Below the pieces are notes generated by a model. That model did not search any database, was not told the origin of the DNA, and worked only from the letters and a program-made list of their open reading frames with translations. Positions 7,901-17,276 of a stretch of DNA of 64,000 bases are shown piece by piece (position 1 is the stretch's first letter; each line of letters starts with the position of its first letter). A program made the translations under genes and the position numbers. The stretch is from Thermomicrobiales bacterium (GTDB lineage Bacteria > Chloroflexota > Chloroflexia > Thermomicrobiales > UBA6265), in NCBI GenBank assembly GCA_019637585.1, contig JAHBVL010000006.1:1-64000 (forward strand). Direction: 5' to 3'.

Positions 7901-10774
7901 ATGGCTCCGCACCGTATCGCCGGCACGACGCCGGGTCTTTCAGCATCCCGTTCTGGACTCTCGCACGAAGCCCCGGCCGGCCCATCCCGGTATGTTGGCC
8001 GCGTGACGGAGCTGGCGCGTGTCCGGGCGGCGATCGATGCGATTTGCCGGGGTGAGGGGCGGGCGTTGCTCGTGGCCGGCGAGGCCGGTATCGGCAAGTC
8101 GCGGTTGATTCGGGAGGGGATGCAGTACGCCACCGCATGCGGCGCGCTCACCGCGCACGCCGAGTGCCCGATCGAGCCCGGAACGCCTCCCTACGAACCA
8201 TGGATCAGAGCATTGCGGGTCATGCCGCGCGGCGAAACGGCATTCCTGCTGGAAGGTCTCTCCGGCTCCGGGGCTGCCACGCCATACAGCTCCTGGCGCA
8301 GCCGCCAGCTGAGCGCGGATGAAGCCAGGTACCGGTTGCAGATCGATATGCTGGCGTCGCTCGAACGGGAACTGGCCGGACGTCCGCTGCTTGTCTGTAT
8401 CGACGATCTCCAATGGGCGGACGCCTCATCCCTCCAACTCTTTCAGTTTCTGGCCAGGCGGTGCGGAGCGCTGCCGGTGGGGCTCATCGGCGGCTTCCGT
8501 TCTGATGAGGGGCCACCGGAGTCGGACGCCGCGGCGGAACTGACGGCGCTGATCGAGGAGGGAAAGCTCGAACGGATCGACCTGACGCCGTTGCTCGAGG
8601 AGGAGAGCCGGCAGCTGATCGCCCAACGACTCCCCGCCGGCGCCCCGCCGGTTCCGCTTCTGCACGCGCAGAGCGAAGGGAATCCGTTCGTTCTCGAAGA
8701 AACGATCAGATTGCTTGCCCATCTGCCGCCTCAGGCGGCGGGGGACGGCGATTCGCCGCTGCCGTTGCCCCCCAGCGTCACGGCGGCGATCCGGATGAGA
8801 CTCGAACGGTTGCCGCCCGAAACGCGAGCCGTGCTGGAGATGGCGGCGGTCGCGGGGAAGACCTTCCACGTCGATCTGGTTGCCCGGGCGTGCGGGATCA
8901 GTGCGGACGAGGCGGCCGGCTGTTGCGAGGATGCGAGCCGGCGGACGATGCTGCTGCCGGTTGACTCGATGGCGACCGGCGCCGCGTATCAGTTCATTCA
9001 CGACCGGTTCCGGTCGGTGGTCATGACCTCCATCCCGGCTGCATCCAGGCGCCAGCTGCACCTGCACCTTGCCCGGGCGATCGAGGCTGCCCCCGGCGAC
9101 CGGCTCGATCCAGAGACCGTGCGGGCGCTGGCCGTCCACTTCCATGAGGGCGGAGAGCCCCGTCATGCCGCGCGCTACTATCGCCAGCTCGGCGATCTGG
9201 CAGTGGGTCGTCACGCGCCCATCGAGGCGGCCGATGCCTATCAGTCGGCGCTGCGTTCCGGTGGTGAAGAACCATATCCGGGACGATCGGAGCTGCTGAT
9301 GTCGCTGGGAAGGGCCTTTTTGTCGTTGGGCAAGCGGGATGCGATCGCCGCATTTTCAGAGGCGGCCGAGCGCTCACTTGCGGAGGGGGATTTTCGGAAT
9401 ACCGGCGTCGCCTCCGACCACCTGGCCCGGGCGCTGGCGGCCGACGAGCAACACGTCGCCGCGCACGCGGCGTTCGATCGGGCGTTGGCTTTTCTGACGC
9501 CGCTCGACCATCCGGAGGCGCCGCTCGACCGGGCCGCGGTTCTGATCCACCTGTCGGAAACGCTGGGACCTGCATTGGGTCGATTCGACGCCGCGATGCG
9601 CGCCCAGCGGCAAGCGCTTCAGCTCCTGCCGGTTGGCCCGGACGGCTCTGCCGGTCGTGCCGAGGCGAGTCTGGCGCTGGGGCGAACCCTGATGCGCGTG
9701 AGCCGCCTGGACGAGGCAACCCGGGTGCTGGAAGAGGCGCTTCCTACCGCCGTGGGCAACAACCACCTGGCGATTGCGGCCGAAATCGAAGCATCGCTGG
9801 CAACCGCCCTGTACTGGCAGGGCAACGTTCACGATTCACGGCGACGGACGCTGAATCGCGAAGCGTATGCCCGGGCATCGGGGGACAACCAGGCGTTCCG
9901 GCATATCCGCGCCTGGCTGGCGCTGGTCGAATCGGCGCTGGGCAATCTCGACCGGGCCGATGAGCTGGTCCGCGAATCGGAACGGGATGTCTCCGCCTTC
10001 GACAGCCCGGAACCGCAAGCATTCGCGCGACAGGTTCGCGGGCATCTGGCTTTTCTCAAAGGCGAATATGCGGTGGCCGCCGAATGCATGCTGGAATCGA
10101 TCGAATCGTTTCGAACCATGGGCGCCACGACCGCGCTCTGGTACATCGGCTATGCCGCGCGGGCCAGCCATCACGCGGGACTCGACCGGGAGCGGGACGC
10201 GTTGGTCGACGCGGCGTGGACCATGGTCGAGCTGCTTCCATCGCCGGCGCTGCCACGCGCGGCGACTCTCGCCCAGCTGGGACTGCTCTCCGCGGACATG
10301 CTCGATGCCGGCAGTGCGGCACGAGTCTACCGGGAGCTGGCGCCCTACCGGGATCAGCTCCACTGGGTGCTGGTCGATCGCGCCAAAGGGACGGTCGCCC
10401 GCTTCCTGGGGCTGACGGACGACGCGATTCGCCATCTCGATGCGGCCATCGCCCTGGCCAGAAGGCACGATCTGACCGCCGAGCTGCGGCTGGCCGCCGA
10501 CCAGCGCTACGCGATCGATGGGCAGGGCGGCATCCTGGTCGCCGCGTCCAGCGCCAGACCACGGGAGTCCGGAACGCTCCCGGCCGGGCTGACCGGGCGC
10601 GAGGTCGAGATTCTCCGATTGGTCGCCGCTGGACGGACGAACCGGCAGATCGCCGTCGACCTGGGAATCGCCGAGAAAACGGTCCGCAATCATCTGACCC
10701 ACATCATGGACAAAACCGACCTGGACAACCGGGCCGCCGCCGCGGCGTTTGCGGTCCGCCACGGTCTGGCCTGA
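7901..10774 (+). CDS. LAL-type LuxR family transcriptional regulator (AAA ATPase + TPR + HTH)
   Basis: 957 residues, typical of the large MalT/LAL group. The N-terminal ATPase has Walker A GEAGIGKS at about residue 60 and a Walker B-like LLVCIDDLQWAD. A long alanine/leucine-rich helical middle (about residues 400-870) looks like TPR repeats. The C-terminus is a LuxR-type helix-turn-helix: LTGREVEILRLVAAGRTN, then AVDLGIAEKTVRNHL. Members bind DNA on ATP and inducer binding. It lies directly upstream of a flavin oxidoreductase, its most obvious target. No strong SD precedes the ATG, so the exact start is uncertain. Confidence 0.92.
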   Translation: MAPHRIAGTTPGLSASRSGLSHEAPAGPSRYVGRVTELARVRAAIDAICRGEGRALLVAGEAGIGKSRLIREGMQYATACGALTAHAECPIEPGTPPYEPWIRALRVMPRGETAFLLEGLSGSGAATPYSSWRSRQLSADEARYRLQIDMLASLERELAGRPLLVCIDDLQWADASSLQLFQFLARRCGALPVGLIGGFRSDEGPPESDAAAELTALIEEGKLERIDLTPLLEEESRQLIAQRLPAGAPPVPLLHAQSEGNPFVLEETIRLLAHLPPQAAGDGDSPLPLPPSVTAAIRMRLERLPPETRAVLEMAAVAGKTFHVDLVARACGISADEAAGCCEDASRRTMLLPVDSMATGAAYQFIHDRFRSVVMTSIPAASRRQLHLHLARAIEAAPGDRLDPETVRALAVHFHEGGEPRHAARYYRQLGDLAVGRHAPIEAADAYQSALRSGGEEPYPGRSELLMSLGRAFLSLGKRDAIAAFSEAAERSLAEGDFRNTGVASDHLARALAADEQHVAAHAAFDRALAFLTPLDHPEAPLDRAAVLIHLSETLGPALGRFDAAMRAQRQALQLLPVGPDGSAGRAEASLALGRTLMRVSRLDEATRVLEEALPTAVGNNHLAIAAEIEASLATALYWQGNVHDSRRRTLNREAYARASGDNQAFRHIRAWLALVESALGNLDRADELVRESERDVSAFDSPEPQAFARQVRGHLAFLKGEYAVAAECMLESIESFRTMGATTALWYIGYAARASHHAGLDRERDALVDAAWTMVELLPSPALPRAATLAQLGLLSADMLDAGSAARVYRELAPYRDQLHWVLVDRAKGTVARFLGLTDDAIRHLDAAIALARRHDLTAELRLAADQRYAIDGQGGILVAASSARPRESGTLPAGLTGREVEILRLVAAGRTNRQIAVDLGIAEKTVRNHLTHIMDKTDLDNRAAAAAFAVRHGLA

Positions 10775-10809
10775 TCGCAGCACCGGCGCTTCACCCCTGT
10801 TTTTCGCGT

Positions 10810-10827
10810 ATGGGAAGAATGTCCCAT
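10810..10827. promoter_or_regulatory. Palindrome, candidate operator before the flavin oxidoreductase
   Basis: ATGGGA and TCCCAT form perfect 6-bp arms around a 6-base spacer, between the regulator stop and the oxidoreductase start (about 92 bases upstream). It may be a binding site for the adjacent LuxR-type protein; this is inference from position only. Confidence 0.35.
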
Positions 10828-10918
10828 GACGTGCAATCGGTCCCTTGCTACCGTCGAGGCACGTCAGCCCCTACGCGATCGCAATTTGATGACTGGCGTG
10901 AAGAAAGGATGCTCCACG

Positions 10919-12322
10919 ATGGTTACAGCAGAGCGGATTGAAAGACCGATAGCCCTGGATGATGTGAACCCGTTTGCGGCCGGAGTTCGGGGGGACGTCA
11001 TCACACCCCACGATGACCGATACGACAGCGCCCGGGCCGTCTACAACGCGATGATCGACAAGTACCCGGCCCTGATCGTTCAGTGCGCCGATGTGGCCGA
11101 TGTGATCCATGGCGTGCGATTCGCCGCCGAGCGGCAGTTGCCGATCGCGGTACGCGGCGGCGGTCACAACGCGGCGGGTTCGGGAACGTGCGACAGCGGG
11201 GTCGTCCTCGACCTGGGTCGAATGAATGAGGTAAATGTCGATCCCGAAAAACGGCGGGTGCGGGTGGGAGGGGGCGCGACGTGGGGTGACGTCAACCACG
11301 CCACGCAGGTCTTCGGCCTGGCGGTGCCATCCGGAATCATCTCCACGACTGGGGTGGGTGGACTGACCCTGGGTGGCGGCTTCGGCTATATCAGCCGGGC
11401 GCACGGCCTGACGATCGACAATCTGGTGTCCGCCGATATGGTGCTCGCCGATGGATCGTTCGTGACCGTCAGCGCCTCCGAGCATCCGGATCTCTTCTGG
11501 GCCATCAGAGGGGGCGGTGGGAATTTCGGCGTGGTGACCTCGTTCGAGTTTGTCGCGCACCCGGCTGGAATGGTGACCGCCGGCGTTCTCTTCTACGAGC
11601 TGGACAAAGCCGAAGCGCTGATGAAACTCTACCGGGAGTTCATCAGAACGGCGCCGCGTGAGCTGGGTCTCTTTTTCGGGTATGTGATGACACCGCCGGC
11701 GCCATTCATTCCCGAAGAGCTCCAGATGAAGAACCTGGCCAAGATCGTTCTCTGCCACAACGGACCGGAACAGGAGGCGAATCGGGTCATCGCGCCATTC
11801 CTGGCCATGGAGCCGGTGCTGAATCTGGTCGGCCCCATGCCGTATGACACCTGGAACAGTCTCTTCGATGGTCTCTTCCCGGCCGGACGGCAGGACTACT
11901 GGAAAGCCGACTATTCACACGATCTCTCCGACGATCAGATCGCCGTCCATCTCGAGCACGGCCCGCGCATGCCGAATCCGTCCTGCGCCATGCATATCTA
12001 CTCGGTGAATGGCGCGGTGCAGGATGTCGGCCCGGACGAAACGGCGTACAGCTACCGGGATGTCACCTTCGCCCACGTTATTCTGGTGACCGAGGATGAT
12101 CCGGCCAAGATGCCAGGTCATATCGACTTCGTCCGGTCGTACTGGAACGGGCTGCATCGCGATTCCGCTGGTGGCGCGTATGTGAATTTCCTCATGGAGG
12201 AAGGAAGCGATCGGGTGCAGGCGACATACCGGGACAACTACCCGCGGCTGCAGCGGACCAAGAAGGAGTACGATCCGGACAATCTCTTCCGGATCAACCA
12301 GAATATCCAGCCGGCAAGCTGA
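10919..12322 (+). CDS. FAD-linked oxidoreductase with berberine-bridge (BBE) C-terminus
   Basis: 467 residues. The PCMH-type FAD domain has RGGGHNAAGSGTCDSG (about residues 77-92), whose histidine is the usual covalent FAD ligand. The second flavin segment reads STTGVGGLTLGGGFG; it lacks the cysteine used for bicovalent flavin, so attachment is probably through histidine only. The C-terminus (NYPRLQRTKKEYDPDNLF) is the BBE domain. Members oxidise sugars, alcohols or specialised metabolites. The ATG at 10919 follows AAAGGA by about 10 bases; two upstream ATGs in frame are less likely. Confidence 0.9.
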   Translation: MVTAERIERPIALDDVNPFAAGVRGDVITPHDDRYDSARAVYNAMIDKYPALIVQCADVADVIHGVRFAAERQLPIAVRGGGHNAAGSGTCDSGVVLDLGRMNEVNVDPEKRRVRVGGGATWGDVNHATQVFGLAVPSGIISTTGVGGLTLGGGFGYISRAHGLTIDNLVSADMVLADGSFVTVSASEHPDLFWAIRGGGGNFGVVTSFEFVAHPAGMVTAGVLFYELDKAEALMKLYREFIRTAPRELGLFFGYVMTPPAPFIPEELQMKNLAKIVLCHNGPEQEANRVIAPFLAMEPVLNLVGPMPYDTWNSLFDGLFPAGRQDYWKADYSHDLSDDQIAVHLEHGPRMPNPSCAMHIYSVNGAVQDVGPDETAYSYRDVTFAHVILVTEDDPAKMPGHIDFVRSYWNGLHRDSAGGAYVNFLMEEGSDRVQATYRDNYPRLQRTKKEYDPDNLFRINQNIQPAS

Positions 12323-12355
12323 GCGACACGACGAACGGGAAGGGGAGCGGCGAAG

Positions 12356-12727
12356 ATGAGTGCAGCCACTGCGCAGGCGATGATCGCGGTCATCGAAGAG
12401 TTCAACGACCGGTGGAACGCCCGTGATATCGACGGTTTGATGGACCTGATCACCGACGACTGCGTTTTCGAGAACACGTCGCCGCGACCCGATGGCGAGC
12501 GGTTTGTGGGGAAAGCCGCGATCCGGCAAGTCTGGTCCGGTGTGCTGCAAACGCCGGGGATGCGTTTCGAAACCGAGGAGATGGTGGCCAGCGGAGACCG
12601 GGTTACAACGCTTTGGGTGTATCACTGGGCGAATGGCGACGGTTCCCACGGGCACATTCGCGGTATCGATCTCTTTACCGTGCGGGACGGTCTGGTAGCG
12701 GCGAAGCTGTCGTACGTCAAAGGGTAG
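12356..12727 (+). CDS. SnoaL/NTF2-like protein
   Basis: 123 residues with a typical NTF2-like start (FNDRWNARDIDGLMDLITDDCVFEN), a conserved GKAAIRQVW helix and alternating beta strands ending DLFTVRDGLVAAKLSY. Such cone-shaped folds act as small enzymes or as binding partners. It begins 34 bases after the oxidoreductase stop and ends at a strong terminator, so the two form a transcription unit. The substrate is unknown. Confidence 0.82.
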   Translation: MSAATAQAMIAVIEEFNDRWNARDIDGLMDLITDDCVFENTSPRPDGERFVGKAAIRQVWSGVLQTPGMRFETEEMVASGDRVTTLWVYHWANGDGSHGHIRGIDLFTVRDGLVAAKLSYVKG

Positions 12728-12745
12728 GACCCGATCGCGAACACG

Positions 12746-12780
12746 CGAGGGCTCGAGCATTGCGCTCGAGCCCTCGTTTT
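12746..12780 (+). terminator. Rho-independent terminator
   Basis: A perfect 13-bp stem (12746-12758 with 12764-12776, arm CGAGGGCTCGAGC) and a 5-base loop are followed directly by TTTT. It closes the oxidoreductase-SnoaL unit and separates it from the convergent gene ending at 12796. Confidence 0.9.
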
Positions 12781-12795
12781 GGTGCTGATTCGGCG

Positions 12796-14910
12796 TCAGC
12801 GTGTGGGTCCTGGCATGAAGCCGATCGGTCCGGGACCACCAACCCCGCTGCTGGGTATCTCGATCCACCCCGAGTCCGGATCGGTGAGGTCGATCAGATA
12901 GCGTGTGCGGCCCTCGTCCCCTTCGCCAGTCAACGAGAGCTGACTGCCATCGGGCGAGAGGTAGACGTTGGCGATCAGCGGTATTTCCGAGAGAAGTCCC
13001 TCAGGAGCCGGCAGATGCGTCATCGACATGACGTCGTTCTCGACGGTGAACACGTAGATGTGTTGCGTTCCCAGTGACATGACCTCAACACGGCCATCTG
13101 CTGAGGCAGAAACGGAGTCTGGACCAATGACCACCCTCTGGCCTGGCTCCGACTGCTGGGATGGCCCATCCGGGATTTCGCCGATCTGCATTCCGCTGAC
13201 GGGATCGAACACTGTGTAGGTCGTCAGGTCTGGTGGCGTGTCCTGCCACTCGAACATCACCAGAGCTCCGGCCGTGGTGATCCAGGTCACCACCGAGCTG
13301 GCGTCCATCCCCGGGAATTCGTGTGTTTGTCCGGTCACCAGATCGATGGAGTAGATGACATCTTCAGCGGTCTGATCGGGATCCGCATCGGAACCGTGGT
13401 CCTCTCTTCCGATGGCAACGATGACGTCCGGATTCCAGGTCGTCTTCACCGATGTGAGGTTCTCGCCTGCGTCCAAGACCGTTTCCGGACTGCCCGATCC
13501 GCCGACTTCGAGCTTCTGTACTGTCGTGCCTGCCAGATAGACGGCGCTGGCGCCACTCTGTACCCACAGGATTGCCGGAGTTGGGGAACTGGCAGACGGA
13601 ATCACGTCGGAGGTTGCGATGACACCGCCGTTTGGCAGGGAGATCACCCCGTATGTGTACGACTCCGGGTAGTTGTCCTCTTCCGTTTCCGCTGCGCTAA
13701 CCACGGCGAGTGCAGAACCGTCAGGGGAGACGCCTAGGGGACTGCTGAACGGCAATGACGGAGGAGAAGTGATGACCTCGGTATCGTCAAACGAAGCGCC
13801 GAGCACCAGAATACTGTCTGGCGCCTCAGCGCCACCAACGTCGCTGAGATAGACGCTCCCGTCAGCGCCGAACGAGCCGCGGTGGGCAAAGCCGATGGCC
13901 AGTGTGCCCTCGTCCGAGGGCTCGGAAATGATCAATGGTACGCCCGAGAGCGGCATGCCCAGCACGTCGGCAATTGGTCGGGTCTCGAATGTTCTCAAGT
14001 CGGCCAGAAGCACGACAGACGGGTCGTCGAGCGATCGCCCTGCTACCCAGGGACTGCCATCGACGCGGAAGCTATCTGTCCTGTACTCGAAGCCGTCACT
14101 TGGAGCAAAGATCAACGTCTGGCCGGTGGCAACATCGACATATCCCAGCTGCCATTTGTTGAGGTCGTCTGGCGGGACCACTGCAATGCTCACGATGCCT
14201 GGCCAGGGACCTCCAGAGACTGAGACGACATCCTCCGCCAACGCGGTCCGTTCTTCGTCCGCGCACCCGATACTGAGCGTACCGCGCCGATCGACGCCAG
14301 TGGAGTCGTGCTGAGTGAGGTAGATGGCAGTCTGTGGGAGCGGCGATGTGCCCTCGCTCAGCTGCGTGACAATTGGGATATCGCCACTCAAATCGCAGCT
14401 GGTAATGGCCGGAATGTCAGCCACAGAGCCCTCGGGAGTTGCTGCGGGGGGCGATGCAATCTGTAGTGCGGCGGCCGGGATTGTTGATGCTTCGCCCGGC
14501 TGATTCGAGCCGGTCCCTCCATACAATCCCTTCCACGAAACAAACCCCACCAATGCAATGAGGAGCGCGAGAGTGGCGTTGGCCGCGAATTGGCTGAAAG
14601 ACCACCGGCCGCGCTTCGAGTTCTCGCGGCCAGGAGGCAAGGGGCGGGACCAGCTTCGTTCGGTTGCCGGTCCGGAGGCGGGGAGGGCGGCTGTCGCCGG
14701 CGCCGCCATCACCGATGCCCAGATCGTGTCCTTCCTCGATCGGGTGGGAGCAGATGCGGCCACTGGTTGGCGGAATGCATCCTGGATTCTCATAAAGGTT
14801 TCCTCCAGCTCGGTGCGAGGAGCCTGCCCTTCTCCGAAAGCGACGCGGTCGCCAAAGTCGAAAAACGCATCCTCGCTCGTCTGATCGTGATTCCTGTCGC
14901 GATCGTTCAT
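12796..14910 (-). CDS. Anti-sigma-like membrane protein with extracytoplasmic propeller domain
   Basis: 704 residues. The first 100 residues are hydrophilic and cytoplasmic. One membrane segment lies at about 108-128 (NATLALLIALVGFVSW). The remaining 570 residues lie outside and have propeller-like repeats with SPDGSALAVV and SPDGSQLSLTG motifs (TolB/WD40-like). The ATG overlaps the stop of the sigma-factor gene as ATGA, giving tight coupling. That context suggests it holds the sigma factor at the membrane and senses an external signal through the propeller. I see no clear zinc-binding anti-sigma (ZAS) motif, so the anti-sigma role is inferred from position and topology. Confidence 0.75.
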   Translation of the reverse strand: MNDRDRNHDQTSEDAFFDFGDRVAFGEGQAPRTELEETFMRIQDAFRQPVAASAPTRSRKDTIWASVMAAPATAALPASGPATERSWSRPLPPGRENSKRGRWSFSQFAANATLALLIALVGFVSWKGLYGGTGSNQPGEASTIPAAALQIASPPAATPEGSVADIPAITSCDLSGDIPIVTQLSEGTSPLPQTAIYLTQHDSTGVDRRGTLSIGCADEERTALAEDVVSVSGGPWPGIVSIAVVPPDDLNKWQLGYVDVATGQTLIFAPSDGFEYRTDSFRVDGSPWVAGRSLDDPSVVLLADLRTFETRPIADVLGMPLSGVPLIISEPSDEGTLAIGFAHRGSFGADGSVYLSDVGGAEAPDSILVLGASFDDTEVITSPPSLPFSSPLGVSPDGSALAVVSAAETEEDNYPESYTYGVISLPNGGVIATSDVIPSASSPTPAILWVQSGASAVYLAGTTVQKLEVGGSGSPETVLDAGENLTSVKTTWNPDVIVAIGREDHGSDADPDQTAEDVIYSIDLVTGQTHEFPGMDASSVVTWITTAGALVMFEWQDTPPDLTTYTVFDPVSGMQIGEIPDGPSQQSEPGQRVVIGPDSVSASADGRVEVMSLGTQHIYVFTVENDVMSMTHLPAPEGLLSEIPLIANVYLSPDGSQLSLTGEGDEGRTRYLIDLTDPDSGWIEIPSSGVGGPGPIGFMPGPTR

Positions 14911-15560
14911 CGCGCTATGTTCCTTTCGGCTTCATCCACAGCGAGGAGATCTCGCAGTCGCGAATAGGCTCGGTGGTTGGCCGTTTTGACGGCCGCGACG
15001 CTCATCCCCAGCAGATCGGCGATCTCCGCGCCCTTCAGTCCCGCTGCCCGCAGCTCGACGATCTTTCGCTGGTTGTCCGGCAGATGGGAGAGCGCCTGGC
15101 GAATGCGAATCCTTTCGGAAAGGGCTTCAGCCGCTTCCTCGGGGGTCTGGCCCTTGTCCATCAGCGCGCCCGCGTCCGCATCATCGAGGGGAGCAAGCAT
15201 GGGATTTCTGCGTACCTCGTCGACCACGACATTGCGGGCGATGGCGATCAACCAGCTCTGGAAGGCATGATCGCCGCGGGGTTCTCGGCTGCCGAAGCTG
15301 GAAATCGCGGCGATGGCCCGGATGAATGTCTGGCTGGTCACGTCAGCGGCGCGCTCTTCATCCCTGAGCCGGCTCATCGCGTATCGCCAGACGTGATCGA
15401 CATACGCCTCGTAGAGCGGAGCGAAGGCGGCGGGGTCGTGCTTGGCCAGCTCGATCTGTCGCGCTTCCCAGGTGCGATCCGGTCCGGCCCGGCTGCTTTT
15501 CGACTCGCTCATCGAACCTGCAATTCTGACTCTGTCGAGCCGGAACGCATCACTCCCCAT
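14907..15560 (-). CDS. RNA polymerase sigma factor, ECF type
   Basis: 217 residues. Region 2 is visible as FAPLYEAYVDHVWRYAMSRL with the following DVTSQTFIRAI and FQSWLIAIARNVVVDEVRR. Region 4 reads LSHLPDNQRKIVELRAAGL, then ADLLGMSVAAVKTANHRA. The start at 15560 has AAGGAT about 10 bases upstream; an internal ATG at 15512 has weaker spacing. It is co-translated with the propeller membrane protein. A perfect TTGACA lies on the minus strand at 15636-15631, but no convincing -10 follows it. Confidence 0.9.
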   Translation of the reverse strand: MGSDAFRLDRVRIAGSMSESKSSRAGPDRTWEARQIELAKHDPAAFAPLYEAYVDHVWRYAMSRLRDEERAADVTSQTFIRAIAAISSFGSREPRGDHAFQSWLIAIARNVVVDEVRRNPMLAPLDDADAGALMDKGQTPEEAAEALSERIRIRQALSHLPDNQRKIVELRAAGLKGAEIADLLGMSVAAVKTANHRAYSRLRDLLAVDEAERNIAR

Positions 15561-15776
15561 CGGTGGTCATCCTTCGCGTATTACGACGCTGGAACCAGCG
15601 CAGTTCAGCAAATCCCGGCCGGGAGCATGCTTGTCAAGTAGACATGATGAATGCTGGAAAGGTTACATCCACAACAGCGGCGTTATCCCGTCCCAGAGGG
15701 CTGGCCGGCGCCGTTTATGATTGTCCGGTCAGGCCGCAGTGCGCGGTATCGAATCACAGTGGAAGGAACGTTCCGC

Positions 15777-17273
15777 GTGCAAATCTCGCTTCAACCGATC
15801 GATCCGTTTTCGGCGCCCTCCGATGCGCTGATCGTGCCCGTTCTCCAGTTCGGCGGCGCGCCCGATTTCGATGTCATCACCCAACCCGAGCTGCGCAGCC
15901 AGCTGGCGCAGCTCGTTGCCGATGCCGATTTCACGGGGAAAGCGGGCAGCACCTTGCTGGTGCAGACGATGGGATTGATTCCTCCGCGACGGTTGGTGCT
16001 GGCCGGCGCCGGTGACCGGGAGAAGCTGACGGCGGAAGGAGTGCGCAAGGCGTGGGGTTCCGCAGTGACCAAAGCGCGCGATGCGGGCGCCAAACAGGTC
16101 GTTTCCTTGCTGCCACCATCGTCGGAAGGTCTTTCCGGCGCCGCGGCCCTGGCTGAGGCCGTCGCCGCGGCCGCATTGGCGACCTACCGCTTCACCGCAT
16201 ACCAGGGAACGGTCAAAAACGAGAAACCGGTCAAGGAGATCGACGCACTGACCTTTGCCGGAGAAGGGGAGGGGCTCGCCGATCAGATTGCCCGCGGCGA
16301 AGCTGTCGCTGCGGCGGTCAATCTGGCTCGCGACGTGACCAATGAGCCCGGCAGCGATCTTCCGCCGATGGCATTCGCCGCTGCCGCCAGCCAGGTCGCC
16401 GAAGAGCATGGTCTGGAGATCACGATCTACGACGCGAATGCCCTGCAGGAGATGGGCGCCAACGCCATTCTGGCGGTTGGCAAGGGAAGCGCCAATCCTC
16501 CCTGCATGATCCATATGGTTTACCGGCCAGAGGGTGCCACTGACTCGACGCCGTCGCTCGGTCTGGTCGGCAAGTGCATCACCTTCGACACGGGGGGCTA
16601 TTCCATCAAACCCGCCGATGGCATGGGGGAGATGAAAGGGGACATGGGCGGCGGCGCGGCCGTTCTGGGTGTGATGGCGGCGCTGAAGGCAGCCGGTGTG
16701 CAGGCGGTGGTCCACGCCGTCATCTGCTCGGCCGAGAACAAGATCTCCGGCGAGGCGTTTCTGCCTGGCGACGTCATCCGCGGCATGAATGGGGTGACGA
16801 TGGAGATCATCTCCACCGATGCCGAAGGGCGGCTGGTGATGGCCGATGGTCTGGTCTATCTGGCCCGGCAAGGGGTGCGGGAGATGGTCGATATCTCCAC
16901 GCTGACCGGCGCCAAGATCATCGCACTGGGCAATGAGACGGTGGCCTTGTTCGCCAACAACGACGATCTCGCCGACCGGATCCTGGGCGCGTCCGAATAT
17001 GCCGCGGAACCGATGTGGCGATTGCCGCTGAGCGAGCATCTCGAATCGCAGATCGAAGCCGAAATCGCCGATATCAAGAACACCGGCGGCCGGGCTGGCG
17101 GTTCGATCACGGCAGCGCTCTTTTTGCAGCACTTCAGCGAAGGGCTGCCGTGGGCGCACCTTGATATCGCCGGATCGAACCGGTCGACGAAGTCCACCGC
17201 CTACGCTCCGAAGGGCTCGAATGGTGTGATGGTGCGCACCCTGCTCGAGTACCTGCGCCGCTCGGGCGGCTGA
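15777..17273 (+). CDS. pepA: Leucyl aminopeptidase, M17 family
   Basis: 498 residues from a GTG start, placed by GGAAGGA nine bases upstream. The M17 catalytic domain has VGKCITFDTGGYSIKP, MKGDMGGGAAVLG, then TDAEGRLVMAD and GGSITAALFLQHF, WAHLDIAG. These supply the two-metal site and the catalytic lysine and arginine. One position differs: NTDAEGR is STDAEGR here, with the metal-binding D and E kept. It removes N-terminal amino acids from peptides in the cytoplasm. The next gene starts three bases after the stop. Confidence 0.93.
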   Translation: MQISLQPIDPFSAPSDALIVPVLQFGGAPDFDVITQPELRSQLAQLVADADFTGKAGSTLLVQTMGLIPPRRLVLAGAGDREKLTAEGVRKAWGSAVTKARDAGAKQVVSLLPPSSEGLSGAAALAEAVAAAALATYRFTAYQGTVKNEKPVKEIDALTFAGEGEGLADQIARGEAVAAAVNLARDVTNEPGSDLPPMAFAAAASQVAEEHGLEITIYDANALQEMGANAILAVGKGSANPPCMIHMVYRPEGATDSTPSLGLVGKCITFDTGGYSIKPADGMGEMKGDMGGGAAVLGVMAALKAAGVQAVVHAVICSAENKISGEAFLPGDVIRGMNGVTMEIISTDAEGRLVMADGLVYLARQGVREMVDISTLTGAKIIALGNETVALFANNDDLADRILGASEYAAEPMWRLPLSEHLESQIEAEIADIKNTGGRAGGSITAALFLQHFSEGLPWAHLDIAGSNRSTKSTAYAPKGSNGVMVRTLLEYLRRSGG

Positions 17274-17276
17274 GGG

